The position numbers and the translations under genes are program-made. Below the pieces are notes generated by a model that saw only the letters and a program-made list of their open reading frames with translations, was not told where the DNA came from and did no database searches. Below, in pieces: positions 24,339 to 38,375 of a DNA stretch of 64,000 nucleotides; within the stretch, counting starts at the first letter, position 1; each line of letters begins with the position of its first letter. The DNA comes from Ornithodoros turicata (taxonomy: Eukaryota > Arthropoda > Arachnida > Ixodida > Argasidae), in assembly GCF_037126465.1 (NCBI RefSeq), contig NC_088203.1, forward strand, positions 82,956,668-83,020,667. The letters are read 5' to 3'.

Positions 24339-26466
24339 CTGCAAATAGATTTTTATATTATTCTTTTTGCTTTTAGATCAGAAGGTCAGAAGTCTTTGTA
24401 GCTCTATAAAAGCACATATCCAGTTGCATTGCAAAGCACGTGCTTCTCCTGAAATTTGCGGAACACAGAAGCAATATGCTGGCTTCAGCACAGTATATCA
24501 CTGCCTCTGTATCACACATGTATGAGGTGTATGTATGCAATATGTTGTGCAGTGGGATATCCTGTTCCACTTGAAAAGAAGTAACATCGTAACACATGTC
24601 TATATCACATGCTGATTGTAGAAACGATTGAGCTTATGAGAGGCCTCTGAATACGTAGCTATCAGTAAAGCTTTCTCCCACGATCTGCACTGGGACAAAC
24701 TTGCACCTAGAAGAAAACAGACCAGATGTTGTTAATTTTAAAACCTGCCACACGAGTCACACTGAAACTTACCGTAAAAAATGCAAAGTTGAAAAACGAG
24801 AAAAAAGACAACCGAGCCGTCCTGAAATTAAAGTCCCTGTCTCGTCGGCACCCGGAGCTTAACGTTCCAAGTTTAAGGTGTATACATGTAAAAGTAAATG
24901 AATACTTGTAAAGTTTCAGTGATTTTGACTACTAAAAAGGAATAAAATACATGGGGCCATATTTATTTGAAGTGCCACACAGAGAGAAAGATTTTCTCAC
25001 AAGGTGTGTAAGTGTCACAGTGCCAGAGAAAAAAATTAAAAGAAAGAAAAGAAAAATGTGGTACTCGGAAGCAGTTCGAAAAATAAGAATTCGAGATGCC
25101 CAAGGCACAGAGCAAATCACATGCACGTTCGCTCCTCCAACAATAACAGAAGCGGACTTATGGACAATACAAGGAAGAATTGTTTTAAACACAACTGAAG
25201 AAAACACAGCAATGAAGTGAGTCTGTGATGACATGACACAAAGTCAAGTCAATGTGGTGGTCGTACCAAATCGTACACAAAATACTCCTACCACTTCATT
25301 TTAAGGCACTTTGTTCTGAATGTGAAATATAAATGTCTCTAGGCATTTTAACATGGCTCAGCGTGTTATGGATGATTCACTGTACCGCAGTATAATATTT
25401 GCAGCGATAAATTTTGTTAAAGGATGTTCACAGGTGTTCATGCACAAGAGTACAATGCTGAAGAGTATTTCCATGCATTACTGCGCTGCTGACATGCGTG
25501 CACACAGCCTTAGCAACAACGTTACATTTGTTTCCAGCAACGACAACAAGTCATCAATGTTACATTTTCTTTTAACTGACTGGACTGTAGAACAGAAGAG
25601 TCAAAAGTAACAATGCAAAACAGAACATGCTTTATCGATAAAACAGCTGTATACTTTACAGAGTTTCTCGCTGAAAAAGAAACATGGTTTACATAGAAAA
25701 AAAAAGTATTTGTGTGCCATATAAGACACGTCCCATTCGTGATACATACATAAATTATGAAACGTCAACCCCTGTGCGTATCACTTTGTATTGGTCCTCA
25801 TGTAATAGAATTGAACACCAAGATCACTGTTAAGCTATAAGGCATCAGAAGTGTCATTCCCTTAATTGTACGTGCGCACTGCAACATCATTCACACATTG
25901 ATTTAAAACTTTCCCTAAAGTTGTCACTAAAACGGTACAAATTAGGAAAAAAAAAAAGAAAAAGAAGGCAACTCTTATGCACAACGTGGAGAATTGATGA
26001 GCCTTTGGTGAACAGTTTCGAATACTTGATCCAAAATTGATTTAAAATTTTAAACGTATCTTGCATTTCAACGTGTAGAATTTGTACAAATAATACGTAT
26101 GCCATACTTTGTAACTATGAAAGCCGCATGATATAGCACCTAGTACCGTAGCTCTCATATTGTTAATGGTTAACAAAGTGATATGTAAGAGAGCGTACGA
26201 CAAAAAGTACCCTACAATGAACCACATGTATTGCGTGTGTTGTACAAAGAACATAGGAGGAGGCACTTTTCAGTGTGTTTGCAGTCATGCTATTCACTTG
26301 ACCTTGTGTCGCTCTTTCATGAACACCTCTTATCAAAACTGCATTTGTGCAGCGAGTCCACAAATGCCCACTCGAAAAAAAAAAAAAAAAAAAAATGCTT
26401 GGCTGATAAAAACTTAGTTTTTTTTTTTTTCTGGCACACAGTAGCAATCACAGAAGGGGGGACGTC
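24339..26466. other. Intron between ZF-4 and ZF-5
   Basis: No supported exon. A plus-strand open frame at 24951-25220 has a Lys-rich segment but no domain I recognise. Poly-A and poly-T runs lie at about 26376-26430. Confidence 0.5.
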
Positions 26467-26714
26467 TCACTTTAAGGATGGAGGGTGGCCATTGTTATGC
26501 ACATTTTTTATGTGCATGTGTAGGTTATCGCTGCGATTAAAAGAACGCGTGCAGATGTGGCACACAAACAGGCTCGGCACAGCGGCGTGCATGGTCCTGC
26601 GATGCCGAGCGAGATTGGCATTCTCGGTGAACTCCGCATGGCACTGGTTGCATTTGAAGTGTCCCTTCATGCTTGCGCGCGAACGGCGGGATGGCTGTCT
26701 TACGACATGATTTC
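26467..26714 (-). CDS. Alternative terminal exon ZF-4: two C2H2 fingers
   Basis: The acceptor CTTCTTGTTTTTTCAG precedes GAAATCATGTC. The exon is phase 1 and the predicted isoform is 452 aa. A basic lead (HVVRQPSRRSRASMKGH) precedes finger 1 (CNQCHAEFTENA ... HRRTMH, H-x4-H) and finger 2 (CHICTRSFNRSD ... HIKNVH). It differs from most sister exons in having H-x4-H in finger 1 and in lacking the F-x-W motif of finger 2. It ends NNGHPPSLK. Confidence 0.93.
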
Positions 26715-27151
26715 CTGAAAAAACAAGAAGAGTGCAATTTAAGAAAAAAAAAATTATGACAGCTACTTTCCATGCTGTTACACAATCAGAACTGTTCCCG
26801 AATCGACATTCCACTTGCTGAAACGAAACTAGGGGCATATGCTGCAAAGTGCACACACTCTACATTCTGCATCACAAAAATATCAAATTCCTTCGCAAAT
26901 ATTTCCATCAGCGAACGTTGTCAGCAACGCATCAGGGTTGCGACAGATTGCATCACCTGGAAATGTCTCGCTGCGAAAGAATTTATTGTAAATGAGACAA
27001 TTTTGTCCATTGTGTACACAATATAGAGTGCGTTCGACGTGTCCAAACAGAAATTTTAAATCTCATTTTGTAACATGCAACAATTTCGTTGCTACTAAGA
27101 CATAACCTAACTTTATTCTCGCAACAACAGGTTACAACATGCCAGTTCAAA

Positions 27152-27182
<31 letters not shown>

Positions 27183-30100
27183 TGTAAAGCTACCACATAC
27201 AAACATCCAAACAGTGCGGGCTCAAAATCTCATTTGTGTAAACGTCCTTCTCCTCGTGTTGACTAGAAAGAGTGACAGGCATTCTTTCTTGCTCTCGGCA
27301 TGGTTTCCATCACATGTACAAGCTGCATAGTATGCTATATCACCTATCGACTATCACTTCAAAGAGTGTCACAACCCAGTCCCTTCGTAAGTAACTCACT
27401 TGTGACAAGAAATAACAAAAAACTCTGAATACGTACAAACAAATACTGCAGCACACGTGTAATTACACACAACACTCAAAACACAACTGCAATATGTTCA
27501 ATTGGCATAAAGACATTGAAAACAGGCACTGAAAACAAAAGGAGCAAGTTTTTGATCATACAAACATTTCTAGCATTGATCTGTGACATAAAAGTTAACT
27601 GGGTAGACTGTTGCATGTTGTGATCAGAAGGAGAGAATTAATAAGCAAATTGTTGCCATCCACCACAGCCAAATCACAACAAATGTATCACCTAAGAAGC
27701 TGGTAAATCGCAATAGATGCTTGATTTTCTTGTGAAAGGAAGTTCGAAGGGAGAATTGAGATTCTCTTTTTCTTCAACATTTTCGTTGCACAAAAGGCTG
27801 TTACACTTCAACCCCTTCTCATTTTTAGTGCAAATCAACTCTCCCACACCATTATGATTGAATCTTCAGAAAAAGTGATCAAAATTCAAATAAAAACAGA
27901 TTTCGAAGCAAGGCAGCATATCACACTGTCAATCAGGCTAAAAATATCGATCAGCTACACTACATGGCCACAGCATATTTGAAGACTGATTTTTAAATAA
28001 ATAAATAAAAAGAGTGACATCTAACCTTTGCACAAAAAACACAGAGGGCCAAAGAAACCGCACTGACATAAGATTTGCAACAATTCCCACATCAACTTCG
28101 AAAATGATGCAAGCAACAATTAATCACATCTTTAGCTGCATTTTCTCATGACATGCAGCTTAGATCATGCTGTCAGTGCTACTTTTCACATATTTAACAG
28201 TGACAAAAACATGCTAATAATATGTGTACTGTGTCAGCAAATGTAGAAACATCTAACAAACTTTAATGGTATCCCTAGGCACTACCTCGATCAGCAAGAG
28301 CACACATCCACATAGACGTAACACTTTTATGTACGATGCTGATCACAACATGCATTTCAGAGAAAGCGAACACCAATAAAATGAGCTATTCTTCTGTGAG
28401 TTTTTACACATAAATAAAAACTAAAAACAGTTACAAACAGTGACAAATTGGTTTAAGACTACATCAGACCTTAAGGGTTTGTTGGTGTCCTTTGCACTAT
28501 TTGTATGTGTAAGAACTTCATGCAACGACTGAGGACTAGGTCGAACCACACTTAACGTTTCACAGAGCAACCAACTTTAAAGATAACATGCACTTACATC
28601 GGAGACAACATATTGTAACACATTTTGGCACTGAGCATCATTCTGTATAAACTTTGCTTTGAAAAGTAGACATTCTTCAAAAGAATTCCAGCAAAGTTCA
28701 CATTCACTCACATGAAGACCTTTTCAACGGTACATCGTAATTCACCGTTGACATGCTGAAAAATATTTTGCATTCCGAAACTCGCGTCCTGCTGGACCTG
28801 TCATATTTCTACGAGGTTGTTCCACATATACACCTGGCTTATCCTTTTTTTAAATTGATATGCCCTACCACTTTGAATATTTACTTGCATAGACTGCAAT
28901 TTATAAAACTTTGTACTTGGAAAGGCAGGATTTACATGTCATTGTAACAGTTGCTATGGCCAGAAAGTTTCAGTAAAGCAATTAGCTATGAAGAAAACAT
29001 TCTACTGCATAACTTGACATTGGTAGAGAGCATTATTGACATATAGGCAACATGTCAATGTTCACATGGTGCACTTTTAAATAAACATATTTTTCTCCTC
29101 AACCTAATACCTAAATGAGTATTTTAACCAGTTCCTATTATCTTTGAGATTCGCTGCACAATTATACAGAAACACAATGTCATACTGTAACTAAATATAT
29201 CAAATCCATTTCAGAACATTAATATTTTTGTAACAAGGTAAGTAATTCATCCCTGCTGAAGATGTGCTAACCTTCAAATCATAACTCATGTCGCTACATG
29301 CATATAGATTACACTCTACCACAAGATACCAGCACACAGTATCGACACCACTTGCATGAATGTCCGTGGATACAGACATTTTTAAGCGTAATAACAATAA
29401 GGAAGACTTTGCTATAATAAATTGCACAAGTTACATTAACCTGCATACAGAGCATATCTGGACTAGAAATCCTCTGATATTGCAACAGTTTGCCGCGAGA
29501 TGTTCCAAAATGACTAGGGCATAAACGCTCACTACATATCATCTGCAACAGATTCAACTGTTGAAGATGATGACTTGAAATGTGGAAAATAACTGCATCA
29601 AACCAAAACAAAAACTCACTGGCAGTTTGACCTACCATGCCATATTATCAAGCCAGTAACAGTGTAGAAGCATAATACGTTCATGAAATACATTGGTTAT
29701 GCCACTGCGGTCCTTATATTGGAGTCTTGGATTCTTGAAACATTACGATGTGAAAAGAATCGCTCTACACTGCCAGAAATATAAAATCCGAGTCGTATAC
29801 AGGGTTCCAGAATTTTTTGAAGTGCAAAAATATCCTTTGAGGGAGAATAAACCTAAGAGAAACCCTAGATCACAAAAATATAACCTCACGTCCACGATCT
29901 TTTATGGAACATTATGGCATTCATTGTGTAGAGACACAATGAAGACATGTTGGCACACTTGCTAAGCTTCCATGAACTACTTCCGTTTCTTTAAAAGTTT
30001 TGGACACTTCAAAATAAATATGGAAGTAGCCTATAAATATCTCTAGAGGCAAAACTTGAGAACATGTAAAAAAAAAAACCTCTGTCGCAATCATCCAGTG

Positions 30101-30264
30101 CATCCGTGATATGTCATGGTAGTGGGACCAGATACAATCAACATGAGCATAGACCAATTTGTATTTTGTACTGTTCCTTCTAGAAACTAGGCTCAGTGAC
30201 TAGTTCCAGTGACATACCGGTGTACTACATCATAACACTTGTATCCCATGATCAGAAAAAGTAA
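26715..30264. other. Intron between ZF-3 and ZF-4
   Basis: AT-rich sequence without supported coding exons. It holds a (TA)n microsatellite at about 27151-27184. No other repeats stood out by eye. Confidence 0.6.
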
Positions 30265-30599
30265 TCATGGGTCGTCATCCTTTGGCATCAGCTCGTCGAG
30301 AGGAGATTCGTGATATTTGCGGATATGATTCCTGCGCGTTGACCTCCACCGAAATTTGGCTCCACAGTGTTTACATGAGAGCGAGTTTTCCATGTGGACG
30401 CTGAGATGCTGCTTGAGCAGCGGCCTTGCTTTGAACACCTTGGAACAAAATGTGCACGAGAAAGAATCTGTCTCTGTGATGTCTTGAGTCTTTGGTAGTG
30501 AGAAGGGTCTGTGCACGGATGTTTTCTTTCGGGCTCCTGGGATGATGCTCCAGATAGCACGGTTATAAGATAACGATCGTGGTAGATGGTGATACGCAC
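30265..30599 (-). CDS. Alternative terminal exon ZF-3: two C2H2 fingers, basic N-extension
   Basis: The acceptor GTTACATTTCAG precedes GTGCGTATCACC. In phase 1 the exon reads GAYHHLPRSLSYNRAIW and continues into the fingers. The other frames stop or miss the fingers, so phase 1 is certain. The predicted isoform is 481 aa. Finger 1 is CTFCSKVFKARP ... HLSVH and finger 2 is CKHCGAKFRW ... HIRKYH. About 50 residues precede finger 1. The tail after finger 2 (ESPLDELMPKDDDP) is short and acidic. Confidence 0.93.
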
Positions 30600-33336
30600 C
30601 TGAAATGTAACAAAATCATAGATTAAGTACACCATAATTGAATGAGTGTCTTATTTCTGACAGTCTCTAGCCTGTAGGAAGAAACCGAGGAAGGAAGATA
30701 GCTTTTCTAGGGACTATGAGCATCCAGTTTAAGTATTCATGCCATACTGAAGATATCCTAATTGAATTTTTGGAACGTTACACTGTATTGTAGACACAAC
30801 TGACATTTTCAATACAAAGGATGAAACAATGTTTATTAACAGAGTATACCTCAGCAAGTAGCAAGCTCGTGCTTTTTTTCTCAGCAAACAGGACAGAGAA
30901 ATACAATAAATACGCGTGAAGATCAGAAAATAAGATATATTGGCCTGAATATTCGTAGAAAAATGTCGAGCTTTCATTTGTTGTTCAATGTGCCTGTGTA
31001 TGTAGCATAAGCTGACCACAACTGCAATGATGACAACTGATGTATTCCAACAAACCAGGTGTACTTGTACTGTATTTGCATAAGCCTCTGGATCTATCAG
31101 TACATGTTCCACAAATTCGTTCAACTTTCACAGCAGAGCTAAACATTCTCTTTAACGAGGACAAGAAATTGGCACGACAGTGCAAATTACGCCTGCATAT
31201 TGTACCACCTGGCATAGTAGAACTGCTTAAACTAGCACACACTCAAAATTATGCAACTAGCCACACCACAAATTTTAACTACATCTGTTCACAAGCACAA
31301 TAATATTGGCAGCTAGCTGTGATAATGTATGAGCTATCCTGCATATTGACAAAGGTGCATACTGTATACAATTGCATTTGTTGGAAATACTTGTCACCAT
31401 ACACTTAAAGGATGGCTCCCACTCCATTTGGAACAAAAATTCAAGGGTCTTTCAAGGGCCTTTCGAAACTCAAGACGTCATATTGCCCTTCACGTAAAAC
31501 ACAGTTTATGGCAAGGTATTGCCATATTTCACAAAAAATATTTGTAAGCTGCAAGCATCACTCAACATAATACATGGAAACTGTACAATTGTGATCTGTT
31601 GACAAGCATGACTGAATACTCCCTAATGTGAAAGATCACAGAACAGAAAGGAAGGCTGATGAATACAGTGGAGTTCGTTTACCGCACTTCTGGTTTCCAC
31701 TACCTATTGCTATTGCAATGAGCGCTAAAACCCGTGGTCTCAAAACTATAGTCCTGACTCCAGATGAGCAGAATCTGCACTGCAGCTGCACGAGAATAAG
31801 AAAAAAGACACAAAATCAACAGTCTCCAGGAACTGCGGAAAATTACAGGGTTTCAAGACCCAGTGGGAAACATGTAAAGGAGCTGCCACACTTTGTACTG
31901 TGCTACGCCAAATCAATGTGTAATGTGAAAATTACTTGCATCGATATGAACCAGAATTTCAAGTTCAACAGCAAAAGGGGGTAACATTTGCGTAGTTAGT
32001 CAGCACAGCAAATACCAAAATTAATTGGGCTCTGACATCACTGCAGGCAGCTCCACCAATGAGGCAGTGCGAGAGAGGTCACGTGCTTATGGTTACCAAT
32101 CAGAGTGGCCGCAGCTCTTGCTCCTCTGATGTCAGAGCTTGACATATACATGTATTCGAGAGATCATATCTCACCAAGTATGGCACATAAAAAAAGTATT
32201 TTTTTTTTCTCCTCAAAATTCTGGCGTGCAGCACAATGCCTTCATTGTTTAACGAACCAATTTTTTTCTTCCCAATAAAATCAATCCCATCTATCAGAGT
32301 GTCACAACCCATTTAAGTTTATGCAGGTTTTTGTGACACCATGCACATATGTACTTGTCCCTGACGACATCCAACTGAGTAGCTCACGTTGCAACGTAAA
32401 TCTCCCACGTCTGCCTATATGCTAGTATTGACATTACAATACTGTTTACTTTGGGGATGTCCAGCATCTAAGAGAATAAAAGTCATTTGAACAATGTGAA
32501 ATTTTACAACAAGAAAATGTAGGGTACCTATCACCTTTTGATGATGTTGATGAACTAATGCATCACAAGAAGCGGTCAAGTACCCCTCCCTACATTACAT
32601 TAGGTTCGGTAATCTAATGTGTGCTATCCACTGGGAACATGGTGTGTTTCAGGCCTAACAAATAAGGCTCTACTAAAAAGCATACAACGTTGGAGCTATG
32701 TTGTCTTTCTACCAGAACAGGCGTCCCATTGTACGTTCCATGTGAAAAAGTTTGCTTCACACACACACAAAGGAAAAAGTTCCCTTCACTACTCTTCCAT
32801 GCACAAACATCTATCGTGAAGAAAACAGATAAAGTACAAATGCGTTTCATTATCCACTTCTGAATCCAAACACGCTTTTTATATTAAAAAGAGAAGAGGT
32901 CAATGAAAGCTGCCAAACACGATTTACCCTTTCCGATATAGAATATTATCATCAATGCATTGCTTTAAGAAGCCTATGAAATAAATAACATTAGATTTAT
33001 GTTAATTTCTTGGTTGTATCGCTATCAACAAGCTTTTTAATTTAAAAACATTGAGGTTAGTGAAGAAGGGCAATTCAGTAAACAGCATGCATGTATGCTG
33101 TTGTCCTTTTGCTCCGGACTCAGGACTACAAGTTTGTTTGCTAAGCTTCTTCTATGACATATTCAATCTTGTGCAAGCACATGTGTACTCCATGTCATGA
33201 CATTACATAATATTGCAAGTAAAAGTGCACGCTCAATATCAGTGCTAAAATGAGGAACTTGTTACAGGAACACCTACTTTGAACTGATACGTTTTTGTAA
33301 AAAAAAAAAAAATAGAGAAAACAACTCGAAACAGCT
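30600..33336. other. Intron between ZF-2 and ZF-3
   Basis: AT-rich, with the small inverted repeat at 32029-32138. The plus strand has an open frame at 31628-31984 with no recognisable domain or coding signature. Nothing else is supported. Confidence 0.6.
32029..32138. repeat. Small inverted-repeat element (110 bp)
   Basis: It begins GCTCTGACATCA and ends TGATGTCAGAGC. Imperfect pairing continues inward (GCAGCTCC with GCCGCAGCTC, CCAATGAG with the inverse of ACCAATCAG). Probably a MITE remnant. Confidence 0.5.
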
Positions 33337-33692
33337 CTACGTTGCATCTCCCTCAATCCTGGTATCATCTGGCAAATCGGGTACACCCGGGTATCCATGT
33401 AAATGGTGCAAGTGCTTCAACAATGCTCGTTTGTACATGAAGTGTTCCCCACAGCACGTGCACACAAAACGTGCAACAGATTCGTGTAGCTTGCGATGTT
33501 GATAGAGTCCGGTGACAAAGGCGTAGGTCTTGTGACAAATTTCACACTCATAACCACGACGGTTGATGCAGTGCCGATCCATGTGACGTTCCAGCGTCTG
33601 CTTGCTGAAGAACCGCTTGCGGCAGATGATGCACTGCGGCTGAGGTCGTTGAAGATTGAACCTGTTGAGCGCAATCTGTTGGATGCGAGGAT
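33337..33692 (-). CDS. Alternative terminal exon ZF-2: three C2H2 fingers
   Basis: The acceptor GTGCAATATCAAATTTCAG precedes ATCCTCGCATCC. The exon opens in phase 1, and the predicted isoform is 488 aa. It is the only end with three fingers: CIICRKRFFSKQ ... HMDRH, CEICHKTYAFVT ... HRKLH and CTCCGEHFMYKR ... HLHHLH. The last finger has the H-x4-H spacing typical of the final finger in the other exons, so the middle finger looks like the extra one. A 20-residue acidic tail (PDLPDDTRIEGDAT at its end) follows the fingers. The upstream part contains a Gln/Arg-rich stretch before finger 1. Confidence 0.93.
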
Positions 33693-36600
33693 CTGAAATT
33701 TGATATTGCACTTGTATTGAACTTTTACGTGCCAGATGAAAGACCAAGCTTGTGAAGTTGCACCGCAGGCAAGGTTAATGTGTCAAGCAAAAACACATAG
33801 GACGTCCCAACAGACATGCGCCAGAATTTAGAAAAAGATAAAACAAAAAAAATACTGTGTGACAACATACCTGCGCACTGTAACTGCAGGACACGTTGGC
33901 ACACGATTTTTTCTTTTTTGTATTTCAGAAATTTCCTTTTAGTACAAAAAAAAGAAGAAAGCTATAGAAAGTGCATTTTGTCACAAACGCTTGAGTCGTG
34001 TGTTTGTCAAGGTATTCTACAACTTTCCAATTGACACCTCAGCCCTTTGACCAGTATTTTAAAAGTTAGCTAATTAACCTTACCTAATTAAGTAATTATT
34101 AACAATGAAAAAATACTGTCAATTAGGGTGCTAACAACATTCACTTGGTTTCATTCTTGAAGAGCGATCCATCTTATTCTCAATCTTGGCATATGCTAGC
34201 TGGGACACCCCGCATAATATTCGCTTTTCATGAGCCAGACATAAAATGCTTTACAAAAGTGTACAAGCCACTGTGAACACATATCTGCGATTATGCTTCC
34301 TCATGCAGGTGTAGCTATGCTGAATCAATGAATTGTGTACATGTGAAACTCGTCAAGCTACATGCAACACGGGCATTTGTAGCACAAAGGAAAACATGCT
34401 TCCAACTAACCCACTGAGTTTCAGCTGTTAGGAAGCAGGGCTCATCATATTAAATGTGATATTTGTACACAGCACGAAGGTTCAGCTATGAAAACTCTTA
34501 GCAAGTGTATTACACTGGCAATAAAACTGGCAACACACAGTAACCACAGAGGACAGACTGCAGTTTTATACAGAGGAAGTTGCAGTACATGTATCCCCGC
34601 ACACTAACACATATGGTAAAACGGCAGTTACAGTAGAGGGACACAACAAGAAATGCTAGTCTGACATTTGCAGCAATTCAGCATATTTACATATCTTTCT
34701 CGAAGAGCATATTACAGCATCTAAACCTGCAAGCTACCATACAGTAATGCAAGTTTCAAATGTATTATGAAAAATAGACATACTGTTTCAAATATAGTGA
34801 TGCACACTGTCTCAGTAATCACTACGAGGTAGTTTATGTTATGTTTCGAAGTGTAACACAAATTTATTGCCTCTTGCCACAGCTGTGTAGTGTCAGTTTC
34901 CACAAGGAAGTAGTACTTTAGTACTTTAATAGTACTTTCTCTGTGTACAAAGTCACTAGATGCATGCTCCATTCTGCCATATCTCTGTACAAAACACGTC
35001 ATGCAGCACACGTAAGCAGAAGTGGTCGTTCCTTTCTGTACAAGGGTGTCACATATGTAACACACGCTCGGGCACATAGCATCAATGGATCATTTGTCCC
35101 AAAATGAACCAAAAGATATATCTATATTCAAAATATGTTAAATTCTAAAACCCATTGGTACCATAGCATAAGACATACAGTTTGGGACTCAGTACGATGC
35201 ACCATGGTATGAATAACAATGGCAGATGCCCTCATGAATGCAAATAGAGGTTCACTACAAAGACAATGGTAAACCTGACTCCTATATGAGACAACACGAG
35301 CATAATCCATGCTTAATTCATACCAAATCCATTAATTTTTAAGCAAGCACTAATGGGGACTGAAAATCAGGAGTGCACACTTTCACATCAACCGTGTAAA
35401 AGGTGGGGGCGGTAAAAACAAAAACAAATGACACTGGTGTCTGTGTGTGCTGGCAAAGTTACCAAGTACACAACGAACTAATATGTGTGCTATCTGATAT
35501 GCACTGTCATGTGGCCTGCCCCGCACGCTGCTGCTTCAGGAGATCGGTTGACTCAGAGGTCGGTACACTCCTGTACAAATGCTTTTTTTTTTAACTGTCA
35601 CGGTACACTTTCTTAGGATTCACAGTGGTATGGCAACTGTTTCCCCATGCCATACACACTGAAGTAACAGCTATACTTAAGTGGTTATACCATTACGATT
35701 AAACAAATGTGGAACACAGTTACATTTTAAACAAAGCCATATATAAATGCTATTTAGAGAAACATAAGTGCTGCTATCTCCTCCTTCCTATAATGAAAAA
35801 ATAGTTTGCAGCAATTTTGGATGATGCATATGCACATGCAAAACCAAACACCACAGTTTATAGACTAGAATATAGGCATACTTTAGCTCCTTGAAGACGA
35901 CAAAATCTAAAGCAATAAACAAAATGTGTGTATTATGCAAGAAGATGAAGAACGTGTTGGCTAACTTGAAACACATAAAAGCAATGCAAAACAGATGAGA
36001 ACAGACACAGCAGCAACGCAGGCCGCTGCGTCCTTTTTGCTATCTAGCTTTTTCATATGCAGGATTGCTCTCATTCACTGCAGTCATCAACAGAGTCCAT
36101 GACCACTCATTTGTGTCAGTGCACAAGATTGCACCATCAGAATTGGACTACATAAAGCCTCTAGGACAGGTAACGAATGTGATTAACTGTCGGGTGGCTT
36201 CCATAAAATGATGTCTCACGGTGCTCACCTCATGTATTTAAAAGTCCGAGAAAGTCTTATCATAACGTATGTACTGGCAACTAGGTTTGTACTACTTCAC
36301 ATGCAAAGCTGGCATATAACCAGTGGAAGACATTTTTGTTACATTAAAGGAAAAGTAAAAGGCTGCGTAAAACGTTTTTGCTTCTGTTGAACGGTGAACT
36401 AACGAGATATGATTTCACTAAGGCTGTGAGAATATTCGACTCAAATTCTGAACTGAACATGGAATTCTACATTCTCATTTTAAATCAAAGCAAGGTCCGT
36501 TTAAAAGTGGATACACGTACTCTGTTTCAAGCTTCGAAGCTGCACGCATAAGCACGTAAGCACGTAAGTCCAAAAGTGCCAGAGGGGAGGGCATAAAACA

Positions 36601-37835
36601 AAGTGAGTGCTGCTTCACACGAAGGACCCGTGTGCGTGTATCACATACATATGCTGTGTATCTCTTCATATGCTATGTGTTCGACTCAGTTACATAGCTA
36701 CTCGCTTTGTATCTGCTTCGGTTTTAAAACAACCGTTCACAAGTATTTGGACAAGAAATGGGGCCTCTCACTTCTGCGTGAGGAGTTTTAATCCTGTGCC
36801 CTCCAGGGGACCTTTCCTTCCCAATAACTGGACCAACTGACATACTGAGGGAGTGTGACGAAAGCATGATGTAAGAGGCCTTCGACAGTTAGCAGAGGGT
36901 TATCACACGTATGTGCACGAGGTCACCCACTGCACTTCAGAGGGCAGAATACTTCGAGCGAAAGTGGTGATTAGATGATCTGCTAATAATCTGCGTTCCA
37001 GGATGAACATCTCAGAATGGCATGTTGTGTGCTTCGGTATAAGTGTTTATCGCTGGGTATGTTAGTCCACTGCATTGCCCCTTTAAAGTTTGCAACACTG
37101 CCTACACTGTTTGAAGGCATAAATCCTCTCAATTTCACTTCAAGTGACCCATACGTAAGCTTTCAACGAGCTAAAGAAATTTTCTGTGGGTGTTCATGCC
37201 CTGTGCTTGAATATGCTACGCACAGTCTTGCATCACATGGTCTTAGACATATTACAAAAAGTATAAATGGCATTTGTTCATGCTGGTTCTGTCCTGTTAC
37301 ATGACCAAAAATCCTCCTTTATTATGTTAATGACCATGCACTTCACTGAAGCTGAGGAATAGCCAATAGAATGCTGTGACACATCTGATAAAGCTGCATG
37401 TAATAAAACGGCACTTCCCCCTGGCAATAGGATGTGGATCGAGATTCTGCAAATTACGATTCAGATATGCATACAGTCTTCTGTGGGCAAGTTTGCGAGT
37501 ACAAATGCCACATTTCGATAACGAACAGTCCAAAGCGTGACGACGTGCAATGTAGGTAGGCAGTGAAGCATTAAATTATTACTGCAAGATGCAAATTGCC
37601 ACTACACAGCAGATATTCATTTGGAAGCTCCCTGGAGTCTGGACAATAAGTTTTCCAAATGCTCCCATCAAAGCTAATCGGGGTTTCCCCGAATTTTAAG
37701 AATGTGAGAGCGCATGTACTTGAAAATCTACTAACAAATAACTTCCCCCCCATTATATTTCCCACGGACAGGATTATCAATTCTCAGTCATTCTGAATGT
37801 GCTACTTCAACTGGCCAAATTTTTAACTGTTGGAA

Positions 37836-37921
37836 ATGGAAGTAACAGGACATACAAGTAGTGAATACCTTTGAATCTTTGTTCAGAGGTATTCACTACT
37901 TGTATGTCCTGTTACTTCCAT
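37836..37921. repeat. Perfect 35-bp inverted repeat, 16-nt loop
   Basis: The left arm (37836-37870) starts ATGGAAGTAACAGGACATAC and the right arm (37887-37921) ends GTATGTCCTGTTACTTCCAT. I find no mismatch across the 35 bp. It lies 30 bp from the foldback MITE at 37952. Transcribed in the intron it would form a long perfect hairpin. Confidence 0.85.
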
Positions 37922-37951
37922 ATTTGCTACATATTCACATATTGATATATA

Positions 37952-38165
37952 TACAGGGTGTTTGCTCTAACGTGTCCAGAAATTTTATTTAAAGCGAGCG
38001 ATAAAAGAGAAACGAGCGCTACTTTTCAGCTACTTGACTAGAAACAGGTGCTACCAGTAAAGCAGTACCTGTTCCTTACTGAAGTAGCAGAAAAGTACAA
38101 CTTGCTTTTCTTTTATCGCTCGCTTAAAATATAATTTCTGGACACGTTAGAGCAAACACCCTGTA
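37952..38165. mobile_element. Foldback MITE with TACAGGGTGTTTGCTC ends
   Basis: About 214 bp. The ends TACAGGGTGTTTGCTCTAAC and GTTAGAGCAAACACCCTGTA are exact inverses, and the match continues for roughly 65 bp (ACGTGTCCAGAAATT, GCGAGCGATAAAAG). It is flanked by TATATA. Non-coding, of Tc/mariner-like style. Confidence 0.8.
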
Positions 38166-38375
38166 TATATTCGTACATATGGGCATATTATTTGGCATAT
38201 TCACTGCACATGTAGCGTTCATGGACTGAAGAGCTTGTGGAAGATTTCAACTGGTCACTGTACGGCATAAAGATGCGTTTCTGTAGATTTTCTTTTAAAT
38301 CCCAGAAGGGGTACAATTCCACTGATGCAGAATTACTTTCGTGATGTCTATGGATTACGTCCCATAAAGCATCCC

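Noticed and set aside
34721..35077. Minus-strand CYIC ... CCMTC cluster
   Set aside because: No His pair at finger spacing, no suitable phase-1 acceptor seen, and poor coding character overall.
37327..37533. Minus-strand KCGICTRKLAHRRLYAYLNRNL, like a diverged C2H2 finger
   Set aside because: The two His positions are Leu, there is no convincing second finger, and the only nearby acceptor (CTTGCAG) leads straight into stop codons in two frames. Possibly a dead exon, but not supported.
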